The position numbers and the translations under genes were made by a program. Under the pieces are notes generated by a model. It made no database searches. It saw only the letters and a program-made list of their open reading frames with translations, and was not told the DNA's origin. This document shows, piece after piece, positions 35,951 to 45,173 of a DNA stretch of 64,000 nt. The DNA is from Agrococcus sp. KRD186 (GTDB lineage Bacteria; Actinomycetota; Actinomycetes; Actinomycetales; Microbacteriaceae). Position 1 is the stretch's first letter. Each line of letters starts with the position of its first letter. The DNA lies in the NCBI RefSeq assembly GCF_017168255.1, contig NZ_JABFAP010000001.1, positions 1,705,691-1,769,690 of the forward strand, in the 5' to 3' direction.

Positions 35951-38134
35951 CTACGACCCGGCGGGTGCGGAAACCGTGCGTGCCGACTCCGAGCGCTCGC
36001 GCGCCAGCTTCGACGGCCACCAGGTCTTCGGCCCGATCTCGAGCGCGAGCGCCGGCACCAGCAGCGAGCGCACGAGCGTCGTGTCGATCAGCACGCCGAG
36101 CGCCACGATGATCGCCAGCTGCAGCAGGAACAGCACCGGGATCACGCCCAGCGCCGCGAAGGTGGCCGCCAGCACGACGCCGGCTGAGGTGATGACGCCG
36201 CCGGTGACGCGCAGGCCGCGCAGCACGCCCTCGCGGTGGCCGCGCTCGGCGACCTCCTCGCGCACGCGCGTCATCAGGAAGATGTTGTAGTCCACGCCCA
36301 GCGCCACGAGGAAGACGAACGCGAACAGCGGCACCGCCGGATCCATCGCCGGGATGCCCATCCAGCCCAGGATGACCGCGCCGACGCCCAGCGCCGTGAA
36401 GTACGACAGCACCGTGGTCGTCAGCAGCACGACCGCGGCGACGATCGAGCGCAGCAGCAGCATCAGGATGAGCGAGATCACCAGCAGCACGATCGGGATG
36501 ATGAGCGCCCGGTCGCGATCGGATGCGTCGTTGGTGTCGATCGCGGTCGCGGTCGTGCCGCCGACGCGCACCTCGGGCGAGACCTCGTGCACGACATCGC
36601 GCAGCTCGCGCACCACCGCCTGCGCCTCGTCGGAGTCTGGCGCGTCGACGAGGGTCGCCTGCAGCAGCACCTGCCCGTCGACCACCGTCGGCTGCGCGTC
36701 GCCGAAGGGAGATGCCGGGTCGACCGGGAGCGGGATGGAGCCCGAGGGCGAATCCTCGCTGACCACCGCGACGCTCTCGACGCCCTCGACGCCGGCCACC
36801 GCATCCGCCACCGCATCGAGGTCGGTCTCGGGCGCGAGCACCTGCGTGGGCGCGCCGGAGCCACCGGGGAAGTGCGCGGAGAGCAGCGCCTGGCCGTCGC
36901 GGGCCTGCGACTCGCCGACCACGAAGTCGCTCGAGGGCACGCCCTCGGCCTGCAGCTGCGTCGCGCCGACCGCGCCGATGCCGAGCACGAGCGCGGTCGC
37001 GATCCAGACGGTGCGGGTGCGGCGGTCGACAAGGCGCGAGACGGCGCTCCACAAGCCCTTGCCCTCGGGCTTCGTGCGGGGGCGGCCCGGCGTGGGCGCG
37101 AAGGGCCAGAAGGCGACCCGGCCGAAGGCGAGCAGCAGCGCGGGCAGCATCGTCAGACCGGCCAGGATCGACGTCGCGATGCCGATCGCCGCGACCGGGC
37201 CGAGCTGCTGGTTGGAGACCAGGTCGCTCAGCAGCAGGCACAGCAGGCCGGCGATCACGGTGCCGCCGGAGGCGATGATCGGCTCGAACGAGCCCTTGAG
37301 CGCGCGCACCGTCGCCTGCCAGCGGGAGTCGACCTCGCCGAGCGCCTCGCGGAATCGCGCCGTGTACAGCAGTGCGTAGTCGGTGGCGGCGCCCACGACC
37401 AGGATGAAGAGGATGCCCTGGGTCTGGCCGCTGAGGGTCAGCACGTCGGCCTTCGCGAGCTCGAACACGATCAGGATCGCCAGACAGAGTGCCGAGACCG
37501 ACGTGAGCAGCACCAGCACCGGCAGGATCGGCGAGCGGTAGACCACCATGAGGATGAGGAAGACCGCCCCGAAGGCCACCAGCAGCAGCAGCCCGTCGAT
37601 GCCGCCGAACGCCTCCACGATGTCGGCGCTGAAGCCGGCCGGCCCGGTGACCGCCGCCTGCAGGCCGGTGTCGGCCGACGCATCCGCGACCTCTGCACGC
37701 AGCGTCTCGACGATGTCTGACACCTCGCCCGAGTCGCCCGAGCTGTCGAGCAGCGCGACGAACTGCGCGGCGCGGCCATCCTCGCTCGGGATGAGCGGAG
37801 AGGTCTCGACCACGCCTTCGAGCTCGGCGACCTGCTGCTGCAGGGCCTCGAGGCGCTCGAGCGCATCGGCATCGAGCTCGCCCTCGCCCGCGGCGACGAC
37901 GATCGCCGGCACCTCGTCGTCGCCGAGGAAGTCGGGCAGCGCATCCTGCACCGCGGTCGACTCGGCGCTCGAGGGCAGGAAGCTCGTCTGATCGTTGGAG
38001 ACGACCGAGGAGAGCTTGCCGAAGGTGGGGCCGCCGAGCCCAGCGGCTGCGAGCCAGCCGAGGATCAGGACGACGGGCAGGAGGATGCGGAGCCAGGTGG
38101 GGACCCCGCTGCGGGAGCGATTGCGCGATGACAC
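35951..38134 (-). CDS. MMPL/RND-family membrane transporter
   Basis: 727-aa exporter with 12 hydrophobic segments in two halves. After the first helix comes a large extracytoplasmic loop (about residues 35-165). The membrane core has LTLSGQTQGILFILVVGAAT and DYALLYTARFREAL, and the second half VFLVALGVDYNIFLMTRVRE, the usual proton-relay regions with Asp-Tyr pairs. Such proteins export lipids, pigments or drugs. The GTG at 38134 is 6 nt from TAGGCT (38146-38141), so leaderless. The C-terminal tail is charged and cytoplasmic. Single gene unit. Confidence 0.92.
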   Translation of the reverse strand: MSSRNRSRSGVPTWLRILLPVVLILGWLAAAGLGGPTFGKLSSVVSNDQTSFLPSSAESTAVQDALPDFLGDDEVPAIVVAAGEGELDADALERLEALQQQVAELEGVVETSPLIPSEDGRAAQFVALLDSSGDSGEVSDIVETLRAEVADASADTGLQAAVTGPAGFSADIVEAFGGIDGLLLLVAFGAVFLILMVVYRSPILPVLVLLTSVSALCLAILIVFELAKADVLTLSGQTQGILFILVVGAATDYALLYTARFREALGEVDSRWQATVRALKGSFEPIIASGGTVIAGLLCLLLSDLVSNQQLGPVAAIGIATSILAGLTMLPALLLAFGRVAFWPFAPTPGRPRTKPEGKGLWSAVSRLVDRRTRTVWIATALVLGIGAVGATQLQAEGVPSSDFVVGESQARDGQALLSAHFPGGSGAPTQVLAPETDLDAVADAVAGVEGVESVAVVSEDSPSGSIPLPVDPASPFGDAQPTVVDGQVLLQATLVDAPDSDEAQAVVRELRDVVHEVSPEVRVGGTTATAIDTNDASDRDRALIIPIVLLVISLILMLLLRSIVAAVVLLTTTVLSYFTALGVGAVILGWMGIPAMDPAVPLFAFVFLVALGVDYNIFLMTRVREEVAERGHREGVLRGLRVTGGVITSAGVVLAATFAALGVIPVLFLLQLAIIVALGVLIDTTLVRSLLVPALALEIGPKTWWPSKLARERSESARTVSAPAGS

Positions 38135-38160
38135 TTAGCCAGCCTATCTGTTAGTTCGGC

Positions 38161-38190
38161 TATATAAAACCGCTCCCGCTCGCCGGGAGC
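38161..38190 (-). terminator. Rho-independent terminator of pncA
   Basis: GCTCCCG (38172-38178) pairs with CGGGAGC (38184-38190). Read on the minus strand the stem is followed by GGTTTTATATAG, one of the few T-rich tails in the window. It lies 47 nt after the pncA stop. Confidence 0.78.
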
Positions 38191-38203
38191 TGAATACAGA
38201 CAC

Positions 38204-38223
38204 GCTACATGTAGAGGATCTAC
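38204..38223. promoter_or_regulatory. Overlapping palindromes downstream of pncA and upstream of the MMPL gene
   Basis: CTACATGTAG (38205-38214) is a perfect palindrome; GTAGA-GGA-TCTAC (38211-38223) is a second dyad sharing GTAG. The surrounding 80 bp are unusually AT-rich for this DNA. It may be an operator for the MMPL gene or an alternative RNA fold. Confidence 0.35.
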
Positions 38224-38236
38224 CTATCGAGTGCCC

Positions 38237-38809
38237 TCAGGCGGTTGCCACGACCTGCACGCCCGCATCGCGCAGCTCGTCCAGCGCAGTGGCGCGCGTC
38301 TCCGCCGAGACGGCGCTCGTGAGACCGTCGATCACGCGGACCTTGAGGCCCGCGAGCGCCGCGTCCAGGGCAGACGCCTTCACGCAGTAGTCGGTCGCGA
38401 TGCCGACGACGTCGAGCTCGTCGATGTCCTGCTCCTCCAGCACCTCGGCGAGCGTCTCGCCCTCGTCGGTCGTGCCCTCGAAGGCCGAGTAGGCGGGCTC
38501 CCCCTGGCCCTTCTTGATGTGCACGTCGATCGCGAGAGCATCAAGGGCCGCGTGATACTCGGCGCCTTGGGTGCTGGCGACGCAGTGCACCGGCCAGGTG
38601 TCGACGTAGTCGGGTTCGCCGCTCGCGAAGTGGCCGCCGTTGTCACCGTCGGCGTCGTGCCAGTCGCGACTGGCCACCACCAGTGCGTAGGCGTGGGTGC
38701 GCAGGTGCTCGGTGATGGCAGCCGCCGCGGCGGCACCGCCCTCGGTGCCGAGCGCGCCGCCCTCGGTGAAGTCGTTCTGCACGTCGACGATCAGGATCCC
38801 GCGAGTCAT
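38237..38809 (-). CDS. pncA: Nicotinamidase / pyrazinamidase-like cysteine hydrolase
   Basis: 190-aa enzyme hydrolysing nicotinamide to nicotinate in NAD salvage. The catalytic triad is visible: Asp in ILIVDVQNDFTEGG, Lys in HIKKGQG, Cys in GIATDYCVKASALDA. The metal ligands Asp and His are in SRDWHDADGDNGGHF. Real start is the ATG at 38809, 6 nt after TATCCT (38821-38816), so leaderless; the ATG at 38860 would add 17 residues before the conserved start. Confidence 0.93.
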   Translation of the reverse strand: MTRGILIVDVQNDFTEGGALGTEGGAAAAAAITEHLRTHAYALVVASRDWHDADGDNGGHFASGEPDYVDTWPVHCVASTQGAEYHAALDALAIDVHIKKGQGEPAYSAFEGTTDEGETLAEVLEEQDIDELDVVGIATDYCVKASALDAALAGLKVRVIDGLTSAVSAETRATALDELRDAGVQVVATA

Positions 38810-38892
38810 GCGCCCAGGATATTGCCGACGCCTGCCGACAGCGTCGACGTGCACGTGCACCCCTCAGCCGAGCCACGTGCGTGCCGCCAGCA

Positions 38893-38919
38893 TGACGAAG
38901 GCCCCGCCGGAGCGGGGCC
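38893..38919 (-). terminator. Terminator downstream of tRNA-Thr
   Basis: GGCCCCGC and GCGGGGCC (38900-38907, 38912-38919) form an 8-bp stem with a 4-nt loop, 11 nt after the tRNA end, followed on the minus strand by TTCGTCA. Confidence 0.7.
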
Positions 38920-38930
38920 GATCGCGCTTG

Positions 38931-39003
38931 TGCCGCCTGGGAGAATCGAACTCCCGACCTATTCATTACGAGTGAATCGCTCTGCCGACTGAGCTAAGGC
39001 GGC
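38931..39003 (-). tRNA. tRNA-Thr (anticodon CGU)
   Basis: 73-nt cloverleaf on the minus strand: acceptor GCCGCCT pairing AGGCGGC, D-arm with GCTCAGTCGGCAGAGC, anticodon stem ATTCA/TGAAT with loop CTCGTAA (anticodon CGT), T-arm GGGAGTTCGATTCTCCC, discriminator A. The CCA end is not encoded. Confidence 0.95.
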
Positions 39004-39142
39004 GTGCCTGGGCACGATCAACAATCATAGCGCATCGACTGCGCAGGCCCCGCCGTCACCGCGCTCCCGCCGAGCCCGCTTTCGGGCGACCTGGACGCAT
39101 CCGCCCTTGACGCCTTCCACCGCCTCCAACAGGCTCGGAGGC

Positions 39143-41557
39143 ATGACCGCGACCGCATGGCAGCGCCGGAGCGCACCGGCGAGCACGACCGAGCTCGAGC
39201 ACGTCGACGCGTGGTGGCGGGCGGCGAACTACCTGAGCATCGGCCAGATCTACCTGCAGCAGAACCCGCTGCTGCGCGAGCCGCTGCAGCCCGAGCACAT
39301 CAAGCGGCGCCTGCTCGGCCACTGGGGCACGACGCCCGGGCTGAACTTCGTCTACGGGCACCTGAACCGCGCCATCCGCCATCGCGCGCAGCGCACCCTG
39401 TTCGTGATGGGCCCGGGCCACGGCGGGCCGAGCGGCGTCGCGTGCGCCTGGCTCGAGGGCACCTACACCGAGCGCTTCCCGGACATCGGGCGGGACGAGC
39501 AGGGGATGCAGCGCCTGTTCCGGCAATTCTCCTTCCCCGGCGGCATCCCGAGCCATGCGGCACCCGAGACGCCCGGCTCGATCAACGAGGGCGGCGAGCT
39601 CGGCTACTCGCTCGCGCACGCCTACGGCGCAGCGCTCGACGACCCCGAGCTGCTGGTCGCGTGCGTGATCGGCGACGGCGAGGCGGAGACCGGACCGCTC
39701 GCCGGCTCCTGGCACGCGAACAAGCTGCTCAACCCCGCTGCCGACGGGGTCGTGCTGCCGATCCTGCACCTCAACGGCTGGAAGATCGCGAACCCGACGC
39801 TGCTCGCGCGCATCCCCGAGGCCGAGCTCGTCGCGCTGATGCGCGGCTACGGGCACGAGCCGCTCATCGTCACCGTCGGCGCCGACGGCGAGGACCCGAT
39901 GGATGCGCATGCCCGCTTCGCCGAGGCGCTGGACGACGCGCTCGACCGCATCGCACGGATCAAGGCGGATGCGGCGGCCGGCGCACTCGAGCAGCGGCCC
40001 GCCTGGCCGATGATCGTGCTGCGCAGCCCGAAGGGCTGGACCTGCCCCGACGAGGTGGACGGCAAGGCCATCGAGGGCACCTGGCGCGCGCATCAGGTGC
40101 CGCTCGAGGAGGTGCGCGAGAACGAAGCGCACCGGCGGCTGCTCGAGCAGTGGCTGCGCAGCTATCGCCCGGAGGAGCTCTTCGACGAGCAGGGCGCCCC
40201 GCGGCCGGTCGTGACCGGCGCCGCACCGGCGGGCGAGCTGCGGATGAGCGCGACGCCGGTGGCCAACGGCGGCGAGCTGCGGCGCGCGCTGGCGCTCGCC
40301 GACTTCCGCGCCGAGGCGCAGCAGGTCGATCCGGCCGACCGCGGCGCTCGCAGCACCGGCTCGACCGCCGTGCTGGGCGAGTGGCTGGCGGCGGTGCTGC
40401 GCGACAATCCCGACACCTTCCGCATCTTCGGGCCTGACGAGACCGCATCCAATCGCCTCGCACCGGCCGTCTACGAGGTGACCGACAAGCAGTGGAACGC
40501 CGAGACGCTGCCGGTCGACGAGCACCTGGCGCCGACCGGGCGCGTGATCGAGGTGCTGAGCGAGCACCTGTGCCAGGGGCTGCTCGAGGGCTATCTGCTC
40601 ACCGGCCGCCACGGGCTGTTCAACACCTACGAGGCCTTCGTGCACATCGTCGACTCGATGTTCAACCAGCACGCGAAGTGGCTCGAGTCCGCCGGCAAGA
40701 TCGAGTGGCGCGCGCCGATCGCGAGCCTCAACTACCTGCTCTCGAGCCACGTCTGGCGGCAGGATCACAACGGCTTCAGCCATCAGGATCCGGGCTTCAT
40801 CGACGTGGCGCTGAACAAGAGCGCCGACGTGGTGCGCGTCTACCTGCCCTTCGACGCGAACACGCTGCTGTCGACCGCCGACCACTGCCTGCGCTCGACC
40901 GGCTACGTCAACGTGATCGTCGCCGGCAAGCAGCCGCAGCCGCAGTGGCTGACGATGGAGGAGGCGATCGAGCACTGCACGCGCGGGCTCGGCATCCTGC
41001 CCTGGGCGGGCACCGAGGCCGAGGACCGGCCGGCGGATGCGGTGCTGGCGGCAGCCGGGGACGTGCCGACGCTCGAGATGCTCGCGGCCACGTCGCTGCT
41101 GCGCGCAGCGATCCCGGAGCTCTCGCTGCGGGTCGTGAACGTCGTCGACCTCGCTCGCCTGCAGCAGGAGCACCAGCACCCGCACGGCCTGCCCGACGCC
41201 GAGTACGACCGCATCTTCACACGCGACAAGCCGGTGATCTTCGCCTATCACGGCTATCCGTGGCTCATCCATCGGCTCACGTACAAGCGCGCCGGCCATG
41301 ACCAGCTGCACGTGCACGGCTTCCTCGAGCGCGGCACCACGACGACGCCGTTCGACATGGTGATGCTCAACGAGCTCGACCGCTACACGCTCGCGGTCGA
41401 TGTGATCGACCGGGCAGGTTTCGCCGAGTCGCACGCTGAGGTGCGGCGCGCGCTCGTCGACGCGCGCGACCGCGCCAAGGCGTACACGCGGGAGCACGGC
41501 GCCGACATCCCGGAGGTGGCGGATTGGGTCTGGGCGGGAGACGCAACGGGCAGGTGA
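39143..41557 (+). CDS. xfp: Xylulose-5-phosphate/fructose-6-phosphate phosphoketolase
   Basis: 804-aa TPP enzyme splitting xylulose-5-P or fructose-6-P with phosphate into acetyl-P plus a triose or tetrose phosphate. Motifs: [22 protein letters not shown]/Mg site [39 protein letters not shown], and the end [11 protein letters not shown]. Full length for the family. The ATG at 39143 has GGAGG very close and CAGGCT 7 nt away, so it may be leaderless. Acetyl-P could be drawn to acetyl-CoA or to acetate; acs is 12 kb away. No acetate kinase or Pta is seen. Confidence 0.96.
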   Translation: MTATAWQRRSAPASTTELEHVDAWWRAANYLSIGQIYLQQNPLLREPLQPEHIKRRLLGHWGTTPGLNFVYGHLNRAIRHRAQRTLFVMGPGHGGPSGVACAWLEGTYTERFPDIGRDEQGMQRLFRQFSFPGGIPSHAAPETPGSINEGGELGYSLAHAYGAALDDPELLVACVIGDGEAETGPLAGSWHANKLLNPAADGVVLPILHLNGWKIANPTLLARIPEAELVALMRGYGHEPLIVTVGADGEDPMDAHARFAEALDDALDRIARIKADAAAGALEQRPAWPMIVLRSPKGWTCPDEVDGKAIEGTWRAHQVPLEEVRENEAHRRLLEQWLRSYRPEELFDEQGAPRPVVTGAAPAGELRMSATPVANGGELRRALALADFRAEAQQVDPADRGARSTGSTAVLGEWLAAVLRDNPDTFRIFGPDETASNRLAPAVYEVTDKQWNAETLPVDEHLAPTGRVIEVLSEHLCQGLLEGYLLTGRHGLFNTYEAFVHIVDSMFNQHAKWLESAGKIEWRAPIASLNYLLSSHVWRQDHNGFSHQDPGFIDVALNKSADVVRVYLPFDANTLLSTADHCLRSTGYVNVIVAGKQPQPQWLTMEEAIEHCTRGLGILPWAGTEAEDRPADAVLAAAGDVPTLEMLAATSLLRAAIPELSLRVVNVVDLARLQQEHQHPHGLPDAEYDRIFTRDKPVIFAYHGYPWLIHRLTYKRAGHDQLHVHGFLERGTTTTPFDMVMLNELDRYTLAVDVIDRAGFAESHAEVRRALVDARDRAKAYTREHGADIPEVADWVWAGDATGR

Positions 41558-41597
41558 CAGGGCGCGCAGGGGCGCGGAGCAGAACGGGGTTCGTCGC

Positions 41598-43403
41598 TCA
41601 GGTGCGCATCACGATGTGCGGCGGCGGATGCAGATCGACCGCTGGGGCGCGCGCGGCGCGACCGAACTGTTGATCCAGTAGCGCGCGGAGGCGAGGCTCG
41701 ACGCCACGCGCCCGTTCGCGCGATCGGCGGTGCGGCCGTCGAGTCGCCTGAGGCCGCCCTGCGACGGGAGCCAGGGTCGCCGCCATGGCGGCCGGGACCC
41801 GCACCGCGAGAGCAGGCGGCGCGGCGGCCGCGAGGCTGCCGGGGCTGGCGCTACCGGCACCGGCGTCAGCGACGGTGCTGCCGCTTCCGGCTCCGGTGCC
41901 GGTGGCACCGGTGCTGCCGATCGACGCGATCGCGGCGCGTGCGCTCTCGCTCACGGCGGCCTCGCGGGTCGCGCCCGTGCGGCTGGTGCGTGCGTAGCGG
42001 TCGGTGGTGCGCAACTGGGGCACGATGCGCCAGTTGCCGGGCTCTGGTCCTGCGGCTTCGACGCGGAGGCGGCCGGCGTGGATCTCGTGGTGGTGGTAGA
42101 CGCAGACGAGGATGCCGTTGGTGATGTCGGTGGGGCCGTCGGCCTCCCAGGGGGTGATGTGGTGGGCCTCGCACCAGGAGGCGGGCAGGCCGCAGCCGGG
42201 TACCCGGCAGCCCTTGTCGCGGGCGGCCAGCGCGCGCCGCTGCGCACGGTTGAACAGCCGCTCGGTCCTGCCGAGGTTCAGCACCTGGCCGACGCCGTTG
42301 ACGACCGCGTGGTGGATGGTCGCATCGCACGCGAGCCGGGCAACGTACTCGATCGGCACCAGATCACCGGTGTGCTCAATAGTCAGCGTCCGATCGGGCG
42401 AGGGGCGGTCGTGCAGGTAGGCGTTGTAGGCGTCGATGGTGCCGGTGAACACGAGCGTGGGCGCTTCGCCGCCGGCGATCGGCGCGTCGCCGGAGGCGGC
42501 GTGCGCGCGGACCAAGCCGATGAGGATGTCGTGCCGCTTCTGCTCGCGCGTGCGGTCATCGACCACGCCCGAGTCGTCGCCTGCCGGGTTGCCGTTGAGG
42601 TCCACGTCCCGGCCGGCGTCGCAGTCGTCGCCGCACGCGTCGCTGCAGCCGTCGTGGCCGGTGTCGCGGAAGGCGACCTTCACCCGCGGGCCTTCGTGCG
42701 CGTCGACCACGGCCTTCAGCGAGGAGCCATCCTCCGCCGGCGACCAGCCGCGCCAGCCCCAGCCGCCGCGCTCCCGCCAGATGCGGAACGACCGCTCGGT
42801 GCGCTGCCGCTCGTCTGCCGGCAGCACCCCGTCCGGGTCGATCGCCGCGACATACACGCGCGCCTGGTCGGCCAGCAGCTCGGGCACCAGCGGGAAGTCG
42901 GGATCGGTGGCGGCATCGACCAGCAGACCCTCGGCCCACGCCAGCCGCTCCAGATCCGCGCGCGGCGCCGCCGGCTCCAAGGTGCCGACGATCGTGCGCG
43001 CCTGCTCCAGCGACAGGGCGCCCGCGTCGATCGCGGCAGACACTCGCGGGTACTTGACCGCGATGTCGCCGCCGGTGAGCGACATCCCCGGGCTGACCAT
43101 CGCCGCCAACGCGAGCAGCTGGTGCGCGTCGCGGCCGCGGATGCCGAACGACTGCGCGACCGCCTCCTTCGCGCTCCGACTCCCCATCGCGCGACAGAGC
43201 CTCTGATCGGCCGGCCCCTGGGAGCGCTCCTCAATCAGGCCCGCAAGCCGCACCTGCAGCGCATCCACGATCCGCGACAGCGCCGCCGTGCCGGCCAGCG
43301 CATCCTCGACCACCGTCACCGGCGCCATCGCGAGCGCATCGACACGATCGAGCACGGCACGCGCGGCATCCACCGCTACGCCCATCTGCTGCTCAGTCAC
43401 CAT
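41598..43403 (-). CDS. DUF222/HNH endonuclease (13E12 repeat family)
   Basis: 601-aa protein. An N-terminal DUF222 region (about 30-240) is followed by a Cys/Asp-rich insert (246-278, with CSDACGDDCDAGRD), then the rest of the core and an HNH nuclease domain at about 396-442 (KGCRVPGCGLPASWCEAHHI, VCVYHHHEIH). The zinc-type Cys pairs and catalytic His are intact. The tail from about 485 is low-complexity Gly/Ala/Ser then basic. The ATG at 43403 has GGACGGAG upstream and a TACTCT -10 at 43429-43424. A near-consensus SOS box lies upstream. Function in this family is unproven; DNA damage response or mobility are the leading ideas. Confidence 0.88.
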   Translation of the reverse strand: MVTEQQMGVAVDAARAVLDRVDALAMAPVTVVEDALAGTAALSRIVDALQVRLAGLIEERSQGPADQRLCRAMGSRSAKEAVAQSFGIRGRDAHQLLALAAMVSPGMSLTGGDIAVKYPRVSAAIDAGALSLEQARTIVGTLEPAAPRADLERLAWAEGLLVDAATDPDFPLVPELLADQARVYVAAIDPDGVLPADERQRTERSFRIWRERGGWGWRGWSPAEDGSSLKAVVDAHEGPRVKVAFRDTGHDGCSDACGDDCDAGRDVDLNGNPAGDDSGVVDDRTREQKRHDILIGLVRAHAASGDAPIAGGEAPTLVFTGTIDAYNAYLHDRPSPDRTLTIEHTGDLVPIEYVARLACDATIHHAVVNGVGQVLNLGRTERLFNRAQRRALAARDKGCRVPGCGLPASWCEAHHITPWEADGPTDITNGILVCVYHHHEIHAGRLRVEAAGPEPGNWRIVPQLRTTDRYARTSRTGATREAAVSESARAAIASIGSTGATGTGAGSGSTVADAGAGSASPGSLAAAAPPALAVRVPAAMAATLAPVAGRPQATRRPHRRSRERARGVEPRLRALLDQQFGRAARAPAVDLHPPPHIVMRT

Positions 43404-43451
43404 CGACTCCGTCCGTTGCGACGAGAGTAGATGCGGCTACCCACACGACCC

Positions 43452-43467
43452 TCGAATGCCTGTTCGA
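43452..43467 (-). promoter_or_regulatory. LexA (SOS) box upstream of the HNH/DUF222 gene
   Basis: TCGAAT-GCCT-GTTCGA matches the actinobacterial SOS consensus TCGAAC-N4-GTTCGA at 11 of 12 fixed positions. It lies 48 bp upstream of the ATG, over the -35 area of the TACTCT promoter, a position suited to repression by LexA. Confidence 0.68.
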
Positions 43468-43483
43468 ACAAGGCTAGACGAAG

Positions 43484-43499
43484 GCACCCACACGGGTGC
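43484..43499 (-). terminator. Hairpin after the secreted hydrolase gene
   Basis: GCACCC-ACAC-GGGTGC, perfect 6-bp stem, about 60 nt downstream of the hydrolase stop on the minus strand and followed there by CTTCGTCTAG. Confidence 0.5.
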
Positions 43500-43558
43500 G
43501 GGCAGAGCGGCAGGCTGTGGAGAACTCGGCCCTCAGACCAGAAGCATGGCCACGCTGC

Positions 43559-45124
43559 TCAGCAGTCGAGGTCGCCCGTCGGCGCCGTGCCCGTCAGGAA
43601 GTAGTCGTTGACGGGCCGATCGACACATGCGTTGCCGTTGTTGTACTGGCTGTGCCCCTCTGCGTCGACCGAGATGAGCACGCCCGACTCGAGCATCCCT
43701 GCCAGTTCGACCGCCTGCTGGTAGGAGGTTGCAGGGTCGTTCAGCCCACCGATGACGATGATCGGCTCGGCACCGGGCGCCGTGATCTCGTGCGGCTGCC
43801 GCGTCGCCTCGAACGGCCATGCGGCGCACGAGCCGACGCCGACGAAGTCGGGGCCGAGCGTGGGCGCGGCGGCCATGATCTGCTCGGCGTTCGCACGGAT
43901 CTCGTCGAAGTCGGTCACAGCGGGCTGATCGAGGCAGTTCACCGCGATGAGCGCCTCGAGCGAGTTGTCGCTGAAGGTGCCGTCGGGGTTGACGCCGTAG
44001 TACTCGTCGGCCGCGGCGTACGCCGATTCGCCGCTGCCGCCCTCCACGTCGGCGAGGATCTGGCGCAGCGTCGGCCACTGGAAGTCGCTGTAGAGATTGG
44101 CGGCGATCGCGATGAACAGCGCACCCGAGCCGAGCTGCCGGCCGTCGTTCACCGTGATGGGGTTCGCATCGAGCCGGTCGATGAGCTCGCGGGTCTGCGC
44201 CAGCGCATCCGCCTTGTCGCCTTCGAAGGTGCAATCGCTCTGCTGGAGGCAGTCGGCCACGAAGTTGCCGTACGCGAGCTCGAAGCCGGCGGCCTGGTGC
44301 AGGGTGCCCTCGAAGTCGGTGGCGTCGGGAGCGACGGCGGCGTCGAGCACCATGCGACCGACGTTCTCGGGGAACAGGTCGGCGTACGTCGAGCCGATCA
44401 GCGTGCCGTACGAGACGCCCAGGTAGTTGAGCTGCTGCTGGCCGAACAGCGCCCGCAGCAGGTCCATGTCGCTCGCGACCTGCTCGGTGCCGACGAACTC
44501 GAGATAGGGGCCGGTCTGCTCGAGGCAGGCGTCGGCGAACCACTGCGCAGATTCGAGCTGCTGCTCGAGGTCGGCATCGCTGAGCGGCTCGGGTGCGGGG
44601 CCGGGCGGCATCTCCCACAGCCAGTCGTAGAGCTCTGCCGGGTCGTCGTAGCAGCTGATGGGCGTCGAACCGCCGACGCCGCGGGGATCGAAGCCCACCA
44701 AGTCGTAGCCCTCGCGCACCTCGGGGGGCAGCAGGTAGTCGCCGTAGTCGCGCACGTACTCGACGCCCGATGCGCCGGGCCCGCCGGGGTTGTAGAGGAT
44801 CGCGCCCTGCCGCTCGCCGGTGGCGGGGGCGACGGTCACGGCGAGCTCGATGGTGTCAGCGGATGGGTCGTCCCAGTTCATCGGGGCCGTGACGGTGCCG
44901 CACCACAGGGTGCCGCAGTCGCTCCAGTCGACCTGTTGGCCATAGAACTGCTCGAGCTCCGGCGCGACCTGCTCGCCCGTGGGGGTCCACTGCGGCTCGC
45001 CGGTCGCCTGCCCGGGAGTCTGCGGCTCACCGGGCAGCGGCGGCGGCAGGATGCATCCCGTCAGCGCGAGGGTCGACACGGCGATGGCGGCGAGCGCGGC
45101 CAAGCCGCGACGGGTGCGATGCAT
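43559..45124 (-). CDS. Secreted alpha/beta-hydrolase lipoprotein, tripeptidyl aminopeptidase-like
   Basis: 521-aa exported enzyme. The signal ALAAIAVSTLALTG precedes a lipobox Cys. The alpha/beta fold shows ILYNPGGPGASGVEY (oxyanion), nucleophile Ser in YLGVSYGTLIGS, Asp in VIGGLNDPATSY and His in SVDAEGHSQY, plus a C-terminal TAP-like region with several Cys. Relatives release tripeptides or act as esterases in actinobacteria. The ATG at 45124 is 6 nt from TACGCT (45136-45131). Its place after holB is common in this phylum. Confidence 0.92.
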   Translation of the reverse strand: MHRTRRGLAALAAIAVSTLALTGCILPPPLPGEPQTPGQATGEPQWTPTGEQVAPELEQFYGQQVDWSDCGTLWCGTVTAPMNWDDPSADTIELAVTVAPATGERQGAILYNPGGPGASGVEYVRDYGDYLLPPEVREGYDLVGFDPRGVGGSTPISCYDDPAELYDWLWEMPPGPAPEPLSDADLEQQLESAQWFADACLEQTGPYLEFVGTEQVASDMDLLRALFGQQQLNYLGVSYGTLIGSTYADLFPENVGRMVLDAAVAPDATDFEGTLHQAAGFELAYGNFVADCLQQSDCTFEGDKADALAQTRELIDRLDANPITVNDGRQLGSGALFIAIAANLYSDFQWPTLRQILADVEGGSGESAYAAADEYYGVNPDGTFSDNSLEALIAVNCLDQPAVTDFDEIRANAEQIMAAAPTLGPDFVGVGSCAAWPFEATRQPHEITAPGAEPIIVIGGLNDPATSYQQAVELAGMLESGVLISVDAEGHSQYNNGNACVDRPVNDYFLTGTAPTGDLDC

Positions 45125-45173
45125 GCATTCAGCGTATGGGGCGTCGCTATGCGCGCGGCGAGCGCCGCCGCCG

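Noticed and set aside
38931-43560. Integrated element using tRNA-Thr as attachment site
   Set aside because: No integrase and no repeat of the tRNA 3' end; the extra genes lie on the 5' side of the tRNA.
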